Origin: Neolecta irregularis DAH-3
Lineage: Eukaryota > Ascomycota > Neolectomycetes > Neolectales > Neolectaceae
Direction of reading: 5' to 3'
Length of the DNA stretch: 39,249 bases
Assembly (NCBI GenBank): GCA_001929475.1
Contig: LXFE01002348.1
Coordinates: 1 to 39,249, forward strand
Made by a program: the position numbers and the translations under genes. Positions 22,480 through 35,536 of the stretch are shown here, in pieces; positions within the stretch are counted from its first letter, which is position 1; each line of letters opens with the position of its first letter. The notes under the pieces were generated by a model that saw only the letters and a program-made list of their open reading frames with translations, searched no databases and was not told the origin of the DNA.

Positions 22480-25400
22480 ATGCTGGTCAACGCCTATCCC
22501 CAGCAAGACCCCGGCGATCCCAGTCTCTCCAGGCCCCCTGTTCCTTCCTCCACCGGCCCGCCCTCCCGCCAACCCTCCCTCTCCTCGGCTCCCCACTTCA
22601 GTTCGCCCAGACGCACCCCGCATAGCTCTCCTTCCGCCCGCTCAACGCCCGGCCCTTCCCCCGTCGTCCTCCAGACAGCATTCCCCGGCAGCAGCACTCC
22701 AGAACAGCTCCAGTCACCGGTCATCCCCCCCCCTGGAAAGACCCAACTTCCAAATGGCAAGACCCACTCCCCTGATCCAAAGACACCCGCTGAATACGCC
22801 CTCCATATCTTGTTTACGCAGTTCGTCAAAGTCGCAGAGAAAAAATTAAATTTTATCCAAACATTGCCCAGCGATTCGGAGCCAAACATCACCAGTATAC
22901 TCGGTCTTGGTGTCGACCCCACTTTCGACAAAATACTTGTATCCCTCGGTTATATCGCACGTCATAAACCAAAACCAGTCATCGATAGCATCATGTTTTG
23001 GCGAAAGTCCAAGAGTGAAACATCAGTCGTCACTGAACCCAGGCGCCCAGAAATGCATCACCCCAGAACAAAAAGCTATGGCAGCAATCTAAGCAACTCG
23101 AGTAGAGAAGCAACCATATTGGCAGAACGCCGTAGTCTCGTGTCAATATACATCCTTTGTAGAGCTCTGATCGAAGTCGTGAAACAAACTCCTTCAGGTG
23201 CTCTTGGAGAAGAACTAGGCGACAAACTCGAAGAAATCGTATTCAACCAACTTAAAAATGCAGATCCTGAAACGATCGGCCAATCACCAATCCGACTTGC
23301 CAATTGGGAATTATTTGCCGAAATGCTGGGTTGCATGTCCGAATCTCGGTAGGCCCCCCTCCGAGCCTAGCTTAATAGATCCAGGTTTGCGGAGGTCAAT
23401 GATCGCTTCATCGAGGAACTTGAAAAACACTCCAAAGGTCCCCTTCCTAAAGACAGGGAAGCCGGCGTAGAGTTGGTTATCCAAGGAATGCGTTATCTCA
23501 AGATCAAAGTGTTCAGTGTAATTCAGTCATGGCTAATATCAGATATATCCCATGGATGCCCTTGAAGAGTGCTCTGGGTTTCTGTCCAGTCTCGCGGGTT
23601 TTTTAAAACAAGCTTCTAGCTTTAGAATCAAGCGTGCCTATGCGGATCTGCTCAATATGCTAATATTACCCGTCGTCGGAGTATACTCCATCTCTATACT
23701 TTTCTAATAGTAGGCGGCAACAGCCGAAGTCAATCACCCTACCTGGTCTGATACCATTAAATCTCTTTACCCAAAAATTGTAAAGATGGCTCTCAAACAG
23801 CGCAATTGGCCGTTTGCCTATCCATTAGCTGTCACATTGCTCTGCGTAAGTCCTCAAGAGTTTTTCGCAGATCATTGGTTCGAACTGGCCGAATCGAATT
23901 TCAGCAGGTTTAAAGACAAAACATGCAAAGGTAATAACATTTACACTGGTATCAGGCTTGATGTTTCTAGGCCTCGCAGTCTGCTGCCTTTCTCAACTCG
24001 TCTGGATTTATATGTTTCGTTACACAGATTCCATCTCAAATACAACCCGGAAACTCGACATTATCACGAAAACCCTCTTTCCCTCAGGCCGCAAAGGGAT
24101 CGTGCCCTCAGATGTTTCGATTACTCCATTCATTCAACTCTTACGATTTATTTGCGTCAAGCATTTCGACTACGGCTACAAGAACATTATTTGTTCATTG
24201 ATGAACGCCGACCAATTAGCTCTTGTGCAAGGCTACATTCCATTAGATTCTCTCTCGCCCGAACGAATGACTGTCGGAATCTATGGATTTCTTGCAATTT
24301 TGTCAAGTTTGGCTAGCTCAGAAACCACCCCTCCCTTTCCGACTAATTTCGAAGACAATCCGCGAGTCCAAAATTGCCATACCCTGCCTTCTTCTTTATT
24401 TTCGACGCCGCTTATCAAGGATTGCTATGAACATTTCTGTCAGACTCTTGGGAAAATTGCCTTTGCGTGTGACCAATACCTTTTTGGAGGTGGCAACGCT
24501 ACTGATTCTCCAAAAACCCCAATAGTAGGTACGTTCCAATTCGAACCTTATGGAGTCAGTTTACCGCTTGGCTCTCATATCAGGGACAAGCAAGCATCCT
24601 TTGACTTGTTACACGCCATTTTTGATGCGATCCCTACATGTTTTCCCAAGAATATTCCTTTAGCAAAAGTCATTGATATTCTTTGCAGCGGAATAGGACA
24701 TATCGATCCTGGCGTAGCAGCCGCTGCTCGAACCGCATTAAAAGCCATTGCTAAAACGAAAAATGCAAAAATGATTGTTACTGGCTATGAGCGATACTTA
24801 TTTAAATATGACGAAAGACAAGTTCGCGATCGAAGTGGAGACTCTCAGTTGGCCGTTAGCGACGATATGCTTAAATTGTACATCGATCTTCTCACGGCGT
24901 GGTTGGAAGCCTTACAAGCCAAAATAAAACCGATGCCTGAGACGCCAATGTCGCCGATCAGCAATGATGAAAATTTAAATCGAAGCGAAGAATTGGAAAC
25001 AACCAGTATTTGGTCCGTCATTGAAGAAACCGAAGCAAATGGTCTTTTCTTCCTTTGTAGTCAATCTCGGAAAGTTCGCAGGCGAGCTATTTCCGTAATG
25101 AGACTGATTACAGAATTCGAAACGGTGCTTGATTATCGCTGTGATTCCGCAAGATCAATTACAAGTCCACTTTCATTACCATCTACCCCAAACCAATCTC
25201 CGTGTACACGGATCATCCACATTCTTGAAAATAACAGTTCAACTGTTTTGGATTTCGATCATGATTTATTATCGACTGCTGAACGAACCCGCTTGCATAA
25301 ATTACAGCAGAACAACAAAACTGCCGATACACTTCTTCATCTGGCTGAAAGCGACAACGCGATCGATATGGCCCTTTGGTACCGTGCTTTTCCCAGACTT

Positions 25401-28400
25401 ATCAAGATTTGTTTTGAAAAGTTTCCAATGGCAGTCGTGTTATGTCGCAATACCATTTGTGAACGTTTGTTACATATGCAAACATATATTACGGCTTTGG
25501 TGGAGGGCAACAAGTTGCCTAACCTCAGCCCTTTTGATATTCTTCCAAAGAGTATAAAGGCTACCACGTACCCTGAAATGCTTATTGAACAATGGAAGCT
25601 ATATCTCATTATGGCGTGTTCGACGTTGACGTTGACTGACGAACAAGCACCCAAGTTACGTTATCGTCATGGTCGAAAGCGATCTGTACCAGTCGCCGCA
25701 TACGAGAGAATTACATCTGCTCGAGCGGTTTTCCAATTGGTCATTCCACTTTTGGCTGTGGAACATAACAGGATTCGGCAAGGCGTTGTGACAGCTTTGG
25801 GATGTATTAATGTGAACCTTTACAAGGTCCTAGTTGAAGATCTACAGCCCATTATCAGATCGCTCGGTGAAGATGTTCGTGTCAAACAGTATGGAAAGCA
25901 ATCTCCTAGTCCACGTCGCAATCGGCGTCAAGATCGCTTACGAGCCGAAGTCACACACATTTTTCAATCTACTTCACATTTTCTTCTTCATGAAGAGATT
26001 TCTCGGGACGATTGGATACTTGAGACCCTTGTCAATTTCATTAAAGATACCAAAGTCTTTCTAAGTGACGCCGATGTTCAAGTGGAATGGGAATACCAGG
26101 AACTTCGCCGTCATTTCTGTGGTCTGATGGAGGCATTGTACAACGTTATAATCAAAACGCCTGAACCTTCTCGTTGGCTCCCTTTTGAAGGTCGGGTTTC
26201 TTGCTTTCGTTTAATTGAAGAATGGTGCGGTTTCGGTCAATATGCAAGCCTTGCAAAGCAGCGTGAAGAGAAAATGAAAGCCTCTGTTTTGGCACAGTAT
26301 AAAGATGTTCGAGACAGAGGCGCATTAACTGCTCCACTTGAAATAGAGAAGCGGAACGTTGAGCTCGCTGCTTTGAGTGTTTTGGCATCATTATGCGTAT
26401 GCTCCGCATATACACTTCTTCTGATTCAATACAGTCTGGTCCGGTGATGCAGCCTATCGAACAAGACGGAAGCAGGAAAGCTCTCATGGCTTTTGACATT
26501 GGTGGGCTTTTGCGCTGGATCGATGCGGTCTTTACGAGTCCAAGTGAACGCATACACAAAATTGGTCGAAGAGCCTTGAGCAATCTCCTCACCCATAATG
26601 TCGACCACGGCATTTTATTTGAAGATGTTGTTCAGCAATGCTACGTTGGAGAACCGAAGGCCAAAGTCACACAAAGTTTCTTTATGGTGGCTGCCGATAC
26701 ATTGACTGAATATCCCGACACGCGATGTCAGTTGTTCCAAATCTTGGCCTTATGTATTCTCAAGGCCGGGGATAAGAATATAGAAGTCCGACTCAAAGCC
26801 GTTCATTTACTCGAAACGACCGAAATGAGGCATTTTGGCCGATCAGTCCTGGAAGAGTTCGAGATCGGTTTAGCAAGCGATACTCCTGCAGTTTATCGCC
26901 GCCATCAGTCGCTTCTGTCGCAGAGAATTGCTGAAACACATCCTGATCAAGTTCTCTATGTTTTTTCCGAATACACTTCCTATATCTATCTTGTCAATGA
27001 ACACTACCAGCAAGATATCATATCCGCCCTGCTTCCCTGGATCCGGATGATCGAATTGCATTTAGATCCAACAGGCGAAGACCTTAGTTCTGCCGCTCAA
27101 ATGGTATTCGCAAATATGTTTGAGATTCAAGTACGTCTTGGAGATCACATGTTGGATCACATTGAAGCATTGTGGACGGCACTGGCGTCTGGCCCGTTTC
27201 CTGGAAACGTCAAGGCTATTCTGGATTATATTCTGAAGCAGAGCATTCATCGGCGTGATCCAGCCTTTGTTAATCTGTGTCGTGAAGTCATTGTTTATCT
27301 AAGTCGTACCCCGGCAGGCGTAAAACTTGTCGAGGCACTGATTGCTTATCTTCAACCACGTTCAATGATCCCTCAAGTTGTGGAACCCTCACCGACTCTC
27401 AATCTTGATCAGATATATCCGCATCATGCAAACCTCTCGACTCTTCTGACACCACCTATCAAGCCCGCCGTATTCTCGTATGGTCAACTAGCACTCATTT
27501 TTCTGGCGGATATCGTGCAAAAGCCTTTATCAACGATGACTCAACATGTCCCACTCATTCTACATATTGTTTTCTCGCAGTTGGATCATTACACTTGTTT
27601 GATACATGACCAAACAAAAGAGATGCTGATTCATTTGCTTCATGAAATCCCCGAACGACGTAGATCGGATACATTCTTAACGACAGCAGCAAAAGATCTA
27701 ATCAGCGATTTGCGCAAATGGGATAACAAATTATTCTGGTCGTATGATGACCTCAACAATCGAAAAAATGCTCGAACGCCAAAGCAGATGGAGAAAATGG
27801 TTCATAATGTAATTGAAGCTTTCAGTGTCGAAATCCCTGATCTTCGACATACATGGGGAAAGACTGCGCTCACCTGGGCAACCTCTTGCCCTGTCCGTCA
27901 CCTTGCCTGTCGTTCATTTCAAGTTTTTCGCTGCCTAATGCCTGGGATGACCCAGGACATGCTTGCAGATATGCTGGCCCGCTTATCGAATACAATTGCC
28001 GACACCTCAAATGATATTCAAGGATTCGCTATGGAAATTCTTGCTACTTTGGATGCTGTAACCTCTGAGCTCGACGTAGCCGATGCTTTGGATTATCCCC
28101 AATTATTTTGGGCCACTGTCGCATGTCTCAATACAATCCACGAACCTGAATTTCTTGCATCATTGTCTATTCTCGAGAAACTGATTGTAAAGATTGATCT
28201 CAGTAACCCCTCCAATGTTGCTTTTCTAATGGCTACCTTCCCTCCGAAATGGGAAGGCAAGTTTGAAGGTTTGCAATCTTTGATCTTGAAAGGTCTTCGC
28301 TCGTCACGGGCTCTTGAGCCGTCTTTCAAAATTTTGGAACGCCTCAACGAAATACCCGATAATGAGCTTGTCTATTGCGACGGACGATTGTTATATGGCG

Positions 28401-29731
28401 TTTTAGCGAATTTGCCCCGTTTTCTTGATTGCATTGAAAACTCTCAAATTACTGACGATGTTGTTATCGCTGCTCAACAATTGTCTTCGACTGCAGAACG
28501 TCAGGAGCTTTACACATTAGCCAAGATCCTAGATTCTTATGGAAAATCCAGATTCCGAACCAAAGAGGATTTTCTTCGGCAAATTGTTCATACCATTCGA
28601 GAGTTGTATTTTCCGCAGCATGAAACACAGGCGCTCATCTTCTTGCTGGGTCTACTATCCAACAAGTTGACATGGATGAGACTAAAGACTCTCGAACTTC
28701 TGAAAGCTGTCTTGCCTCATATCGACATGCGAAAGCCTGATTTTGTTGGAGTTGGAGCGGACCTCATTGCCCCTCTACTTCGACTACTTCAAACTGATCA
28801 TGCCCACAAGGCTCTCAAGGTTCTTGATGAAGCCATCTCGATATCTGGAGGTCCAATGGACAGACACATTCTTCGCATGAGTTTGGGTAATAGCACAATC
28901 AGAAAAGAATACGAACGTACCGCCACTCTCTTCGGGATCCCAGATGAAACTGGCTGGGCCATCCCTATTCCTGCAGTAACTGCAACAACAACTCGAAACA
29001 ATGTCCATGCTGTCTTTTATACTTGTGTTAGTACTACAAGTGCAGGCTCGCCCGGTTCCGATGTCCAATTTCATGCCGATGACTACATTTATTCACCCAT
29101 TCGGGATGATAGAACTGCTACAATGTTATCAGATGATCGGACTGAAGTACATATGGGTGATATGGTATCCACGCTCCATAATCTCGACCAGTGGTTTGCA
29201 GAAGACGTTCCATCTCATGCACCCACGCCTTCTCTTGCTGGTACAGAATATAGCGTTGAACATTCAGAGAGTGCGCCCCATGTCTATGATACTCGGGTAG
29301 CTGCTATTGTGTCACGCAGTCTCATGAGAACACCATCAACGACATCGTTTAAAACAAATTTGGCAGATTCCTTCGGCGCTGCTTACGGAAATGTTCGCCC
29401 ATCAATGCCGCATCCACATGCATACCGGTCATCCCCAAACACAGATTCTCCAGGTTCACCGGCAAGTCTTGACAGCAGAGGGATAAAAGAAGAAGACTCC
29501 TTTGAAAGCGGAGACGATTACGATAATGACGAAGATACGGTCGTATTCAACAGTAACAGTTTTGAAAATTCCTTTGGGCTTGAAAAGTTGATTCGTACGG
29601 CCAAGCGCAGTTCATCAAAGATGCAGCTATCAGCCAAGCTCAATGGGAAGAAATCTGCTGTGCCGCGAGAAACTCGTGATCGAAACAGTCGAGGCCGTTC
29701 GCTATCAAATGGATTCGGTATTGCCTCGTGA
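22480..29731 (+). CDS. Cell morphogenesis protein PAG1/Tao3/Mor2 (furry family), 2361 aa, 6 exons
   Basis: Giant HEAT/armadillo-type scaffold of the RAM/MOR network; it helps NDR kinases (Cbk1/Orb6) control polarised growth. Exons: 22480-23348, 23385-23508, 23543-23680, 23714-23930, 23956-26396, 26435-29731. The first ~105 aa are Pro/Ser-rich. Then come the conserved N-terminal furry region (PAEYALHILFTQFVKVAEKK; SLGYIARHKPKPVIDSIMFW; LVSIYILCRALIEVV), LLPVVGAATAEVNHPTW-like and SQLVWIYMFRYTDS blocks, and a long helical repeat body. The C-terminal ~200 aa are Ser- and acid-rich and look disordered. Size is that of fungal orthologues. Intron 4 is either a 25-nt GT-AG (23931-23955) or a 31-nt GC-AG (23925-23955) intron; the latter gives 2359 aa. 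Confidence 0.94.
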
Positions 29732-30202
29732 TATCCTGAATGATGATCATGAACTATGAGCTACGAGTTTCTCCTAGCATCTTTTGCATTTTTACAATGT
29801 TTGTTTCGCCTATTTTGGATTCATCTAACTGGTTTGCAGATTGTGTTCCGTGTCTTGCTATTCTCTACGCCTGTACAATTATATTGGAGGGGCGTTGATT
29901 TTTCCGGATTTTGAGTATCTTTCTTTTTCGTTTTTCTCTTATGCGAAGGTGTTTGGATATCGTTATTTTCACGAGGTATGATGAGATGGGTGGATCTTGT
30001 ATATAATGAGATAGATTACAGGTTACGGAGCTCTTATGATTGTAATATTATACCTATAGATTTGACGATCAAGCTATAGCATGTAGAGTCACGCCGGACT
30101 GCTCTTCGATCTACTTCCAAAGGTCGATGAGCTTGACGTAGGAATTAATGTTATGAAAATAAAACGTCAACCTCACCGAAAATCATCGGCCGTGCTAACT
30201 AA
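29732..30202. other. Intergenic region between PAG1 and PEX12, 471 bp
   Basis: Tandem genes, so this is PAG1 3' UTR plus PEX12 promoter. T-rich tracts and AATAAA-like motifs occur (AAAATAAAA near 30155). No ORF with recognisable homology, no RNA gene. Confidence 0.6.
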
Positions 30203-31499
30203 ATGAACTCTCTCTCCCATCTTCCAGCTGGAGTCCATGACCCATATCGACCGTCTCTATTTGAATTAGTAGCAGAAAAACAACTACGCGATCTTCTGCA
30301 GCCAGCATTACGTTATGTGTTCGCCGTAAGTTGATCTTGAGAACACACTTATTCAAAATTACCCAGTTCTATGCCGAAAGATATCCACGCTATCTCATAC
30401 GTATATTTAATTTGCACGATGAGTTATATGCACTTCTCATGGTGCTGATTGAAAGATATTACTTGAGGGAATGGGGTTCACCTACTCGAAATCTTTTGCA
30501 AATTAACAGAACAAGGAGGATCATTTACGGAAAACTTTTATGGTCTGAAGAGAACGCGGGCACCAGCTCTTGCTGATGTGCATCGTACTTCAGCATCAGT
30601 GTCAGGTCTATTGAACAAGGCCACTCGGCTACGGAGCAAAGATATCCGGAGGTCGCTTTTTGTTATGGTTTACTCAAGGAAGACTCCTAAGTTGAACCAT
30701 AGATTGTAATACCTTACATCAAGGCTAAATTAGACAATCTCTACGATGTTCGAGCTGGAGGGGCAGCATCTCGACTCTTAGGACACGCATTTCAACAGGA
30801 CGAAGAATTACACGAAAATGTAAAGAGAATTCCGGAAGCCTTATTAACCCAGAGCAGACTTCACGGCGTGATAGGTTTTATTTTTACCTTGCTCGGATAT
30901 TTCGTCGATTTTATCCATTTATCAATGCAGCATACAGTCTTTCCACCTTGGCCTTTTACTTTACATATCTATTCGACAAATCGGACTGTCACTCCCCCTG
31001 GCTTGCTCTAATTAGGGTCAGGGTCAGAAGACTCGGGGCGGATGACTACGTAAGCAGTCATGAACACGAGTCATTCTGATGAAATTAGCGTTTACAAGCA
31101 GATAAATCACAAAACTCGAGGAGAAATGGCGTATCAGCCTCATCGAGGATTTTCAACAGTCTTCGTCTTATGCTACCAATATCGATCTTCCTTCTTAAAT
31201 TTCTCGAATGGTGGCACGAGAGTGACTTTGCCCGACAGTGGACCGCAAAGTCCACTTTATCCATCGAATTGCCTCCTCCAGAACTGATTCCTCCGCATGA
31301 AGATGGCATTTCACTACCTACTGATTCAAGTCTATGTCCCCTTTGTGAAATGAGCATTCGGAACCCTACAGTTTTGTCCACGGGTTATGTTTTTTGTTAT
31401 CCTTGTATTCATAAATGGGTTGAGGAGCATGATTATTGTCCTGTAACTCGAAGCAAAATTCTCAGTGGCGTAGCTGAACTCAGGAGGATAATGGCTTAA
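30203..31499 (+). CDS. PEX12: Peroxisome assembly protein PEX12 (RING E3 component), 369 aa, 6 exons
   Basis: Part of the PEX2-PEX10-PEX12 ubiquitin-ligase complex in the peroxisome membrane that recycles PEX5. Exons: 30203-30325, 30367-30475, 30510-30667, 30703-30819, 30858-31049, 31089-31499. Family blocks: DPYRPSLFELVAEKQLRDLL, FTENFYGLKR, RIFRRFYPFINAAYSL, FYFTYLFDK, FLEWWHESDFARQW. The RING is CPLC(x10)LSTGYVFCYPC then HKWVEEHDYCPVT, with only the cysteines of a degenerate zinc site, as known for PEX12. Membrane segments are the hydrophobic stretches in exons 5-6. Introns are 34-41 nt. DUF202 gene follows 103 bp downstream on the same strand. Confidence 0.94.
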
Positions 31500-31602
31500 A
31501 AAGCGTAGATATAAAAATCATGTAAAGTTATCGCCGTCATGTCATTCTCACGTGATCCTGACTTTCCTATCTTCCAAAACTGAACTCTGGTTCATTTCGG
31601 AT

Positions 31603-32086
31603 ATGGAGCAACAACCAAATTCCTCTGATTGTTTCCTGTTTCACTCTTCTGTGTTTCCAAATGAGGCTTCAGAGGCACGAGATCATTGCGGTACACATTC
31701 CAACTATTCAAAATTTGACTCTAGCAAATGAACGAAACTTTCTGTCATGTCTCCGGCTTGCAATAATCCTAGCTCTTGTAGGCGTAGTAATTGAAGGCCG
31801 AATTCGACTGATATCGGATGATGGTCCGTCTTCTCCTAGGCCGGAATATCCCTTGCCCCTTGGTATTGCGGAATATTAAATTGACCAAGCTGACACCTAA
31901 GGCATTGTTTTGCTAATTTTGAGTATTTTTTGCTTGATATTCGGAGTGTTTAATTACTACCACACGCTGAAGAAATACGAACAGCATCGGTCTTATGTTC
32001 AGTTGGGATGGCAATCACAGCTTTTAGGATTATCGATTGGGATATGTACATTTGGAATGACGGTTTTATTCACCTATTATAGTTGA
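31603..32086 (+). CDS. DUF202-family small membrane protein, 136 aa, 3 exons
   Basis: Exons: 31603-31690, 31725-31862, 31902-32086. The segment EARDHCANERNFLSCLRLAI matches the DUF202 signature (ARDHLANERTFLSWLR in relatives). Three hydrophobic helices follow: LAIILALVGVVI, LLILSIFCLIFGVFNYY and LLGLSIGICTFGMTVLF. FNYYHTLKKYEQHR is also typical. DUF202 is also found fused in vacuolar transporter chaperone (VTC) subunits, but this copy stands alone; its function is not known. The first intron removes an alternative frame and restores the ANERNF motif. Converges on RPN1 with 133 bp between. Confidence 0.88.
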
Positions 32087-32219
32087 CGGCTGATCCACTA
32101 GGTTGTGTCTTTGATAACAGAACGACGCTGAGAGTTTGGACTGTGCTGAGGTTCATCCTAGTCTACTATAGCCAAACGATTTGACAGCATGCACAACTAC
32201 AATCATAAGCCTCCCTAAA

Positions 32220-35200
32220 TTACTGCTCCATATAATCCGGATTTTTCCTCAAAATCACAAGACCTTCAAGAACGGCCGACAATGAAAGATATTCCTCCGA
32301 TGCCAGTTCTGCACGATCGTTATGACCCAAGAGTACAGGGGTGGTGTGAGTTTGGAAGCCGGTTATTGTCTTGGGTCGGCCAGCCTGTCCGACAACGTCA
32401 ACGGCCTGTGGGGTAAGTCCTCAAAGTAAAGAAAAAGTAGCTACCTGTCCTACTCTAGCAGTAACCGGCAACGGTTCAAGGTTCTCATCTAATGTAATCA
32501 AGAACCGGGGATGCATGGCCATTGACATGTAATATAGTAACCAAGGGGCTTGTTCCAAAATAACTGCTTCATCAGCAGATTTCCAAATGACAAAAGATTA
32601 CAGAATTTTGAATCCATGAGCGATACTAATACCGATAATAATCCCGAGACCGCTACTTTTGACATAATTTGCCGATCCCCGTAAAATGGGTTGATACTCA
32701 TAGTACCCTTACCCATATGCACTAGACCCTACTCTGAGTCAACTGGGGGTTCTATAAAGCAATTTACCTGGGCGATTCGAACCATGAACAGTGCATTTGC
32801 TTCTCGAGAATAATAACTCGCAAGTTGTCTCAACAATTGAGCTAATCGGGCATTGTTTGTCCCAGCACCAATCATTCCCATTGCAAATATTGCATTAATA
32901 GCAACCTCAATATCACTGTCATGAGATAGTCGACTTAGAGTATCGATAATTTTGATCTGGGGGTTGCTGGCACTTATCAATCCCAAAGCGAGAGGGACTG
33001 CTTTGCGAATGACAGGTTCACCATAATGCATCTAATAGTAAGCTCACAAACCCTATTGATGTCGAACCAAATGACTAAATTGACGTAAAGCCATTTCAGC
33101 ACCAACCTCTTCGCCCATAGCAATCATTGCAATTCCTAGGACAGCAAACCCTTGGAATAAATCATCTTTGTGGTCATCTTCGCCATCAATATGCGCATTG
33201 CAGAGATGCAATAGAGACTGAATTTTGAGCACGTTTCCTGTACCAGCGTAGCTGGATATATCTACAAGGACTTCTGACTGTCTAGCAATAGGATGTTCGA
33301 CAGCTTTGAGGGTTTCGATGGTAACGTCTGCTGCGTCTTGTTTGCCCAAGAATAAAAGGGCCAAGCCGAGAGACATGAAGCGGCCGTATTTGTCCTTCAA
33401 GGCCTTTTCTTCACGTTCCATGAGAGTCTGGAGAATCGTAGAGCTGATTTCATCATTACATGACCCTACAAAAACTTGGCCCAGAGCCAGCGCTGCGAAC
33501 CCGGATAATTGCATAGTGTAAGCCGAATCACCAACGATTGGAAGCAAAAGATCCAGAACTTCTTGTCTCTGTGAACCGGCATATGCGAATCCCAACCTAC
33601 ACATTCAGAGGCAGCCATAAAGAAAGCCTACCCAGCGATAGCCCCTGTCTTGACATGCATATTTGGTGCTTCGAGCCACTCACCAAGAATCGCGAGACCA
33701 GGATCATTCTCGTCACGCACACCCATCAAAGAAATGCCCATTGCGAGTGCAGAACCGCCTTTAATGTGATCCTCGGAAGAATATTGATATTTCTCGGCGG
33801 CTTGTAGACCCTCATCTGGATTCCAAAGATGTAGAAGACCAATTGAACCAGCAGCACTCATTTGATCAGCATTTTTATTTTTGAAAATCCAAGGGCTCTT
33901 TTCATCTTCCACGAGGATGAGTTTATCTTTTCCGAACCCGGCATTTACGAATGCGTTTACGAATGTTGCAGCAAGGTTTTGCTTAGCCGAGTCAATATTT
34001 GCGGCCCCGAGGCTTGGTCCTAAAAGGAATCAGTCGTCGGATTAATTTCACAACACTGACGGGTATTTTCCAAATGTGACTTGTAGATGTCCTCGGGCAA
34101 TTTTGGCTCCTGGATGTTGAGTTCGTCGGCGAGTTTGTGAAAGTATTTGTGTAGCTTGGTATTACGAAGACAATCAGAGAGTTCTTCATCTTCGGATTCT
34201 ATCCAAATTTGTTGTCGTGACAGCATAAATGCTAGCTGGCGCTTCAGAGTGCTAAAATGAATGTGAGCCATGTCTCGAAATGTGCAAACATACCGATCTG
34301 TTGTTGATTCGAAATCCGCATGGATGAGATCCAGATCATCTAATCTAATAGCTAGTGACAAGGCTTGTGCTATTCTGCCATGCCGTCGATAGATCTCGTG
34401 CGCTGTGCGAAGGAATTGGACATCATCGGGAGGTGCCAGTAAACTAACGCAGCTGGTTGTCAGTTCAGCCTTGTCTATATCATGATAGTACCCGACCATG
34501 TACAAGCACACTCGTTCAAAGGTATTTTTGTCGACGAATTCTACTATTCGGTCGATAGATTCTAGTTCGAGTAGCAAATCGACAGCATCATGTTCAGCAT
34601 TATGTCCTAGGAAAAAAGGAACGAGGATAAGGACTAGAGACATTAGGTCATCGATGCCCTCTTCTTTTTCCATCCGTGCCGTATGCTCTTGCGCGATCTC
34701 AGCAGCCAAATGCCTGATGTTGGTGATCAAGCAAAAGTAAATACATACCGCACGTATTCATGGCCCCACAAGGTTGGATCTTCATTACCTCCCAATAGCC
34801 TATATTTTAGAGACTGTCGTTTTCCATTTTCAGTGAAAGTCATGCCCAAGACCGATAAAACATCTGCAAGAGCATGCTAGAGGGTCAATAGACTTTCCAT
34901 CTCTGGGTCTCAGCTCTACCTTGTTTGCAGAATCTGGCCATGATTCATACAGACCAATCATGTCTGCATAGTGTGGTCTTAGGAATTTGAGAGGTTTTGG
35001 GACGGCCGTCATTGAGCTCGTGGAAGTTCGGATGTATGTTTTGAGCTGCTCAAGAGCAGGCTTATAGAGGGCGGAATTCGATTCCTTGGAGTAAATGCGG
35101 AATTCTAGCGAGTGCAGTACTTTTAGTCTCTCTACAAGCATCTCGAGTTCGTTTTTGAGCTGTTGGTCTTCCTCTGACTGTGGGATAAGCCCGGTTTGGG

Positions 35201-35333
35201 GACTGGAACCCACCAATTCCTCCTGGTCCTCGTTCTTAGGCTGCATGCCGGGTTTCTGGGCGGGTGGACCTGAGTCTGCATCTGCAGGTGTGGGTTTGGA
35301 GGTCTTTGTGGGTGCCTGGGCGCTTGAAGGCAT
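32220..35333 (-). CDS. RPN1: 26S proteasome regulatory subunit RPN1 (PSMD2), 921 aa, 10 exons
   Basis: Largest non-ATPase base subunit; docks ubiquitin receptors and the shuttle factors. Exons (complement): 34920-35333, 34749-34876, 34294-34713, 34061-34251, 33632-34019, 33068-33596, 32768-33031, 32602-32728, 32445-32563, 32220-32405. The N-terminus is low complexity, then [37 protein letters not shown] and [22 protein letters not shown] repeats include [37 protein letters not shown] and the C-terminal [20 protein letters not shown]. It ends RKNPDYMEQ like other RPN1 proteins. Start taken as the ATG at 35333; an in-frame upstream ATG exists. All nine introns are 35-43 nt. Confidence 0.96.
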
Positions 35334-35536
35334 GTCGGCGGTCTGTTTGAAGCGCGGATTCTTCTCTGAGCTGGGCCGCGTCACTTGCAGCCGCCCCCGG
35401 TGATGGTGGAGCAGATGCATACATGCAGACTGCTTGCTGCAGCGGCGCTTGGAGGTGTATGTGCTTGTGCTGTATATCTCACTACGCATATACCCGAGAA
35501 TGCCGCCAGTGGCCACGCCGCTGCCCAAACATACCC

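Noticed and set aside
23846-23870. 25-nt GT-AG intron candidate in PAG1 (GTAAGTCCTC to TTCGCAG)
   Set aside because: Left unspliced it codes VSPQEFFADHWFEL, which fits the furry-family protein; removal shifts the frame and destroys the following conserved residues.
34498-34740. Plus-strand frames antisense to RPN1 (also at 35095-35403)
   Set aside because: They mirror well-conserved RPN1 exons and have no recognisable product.
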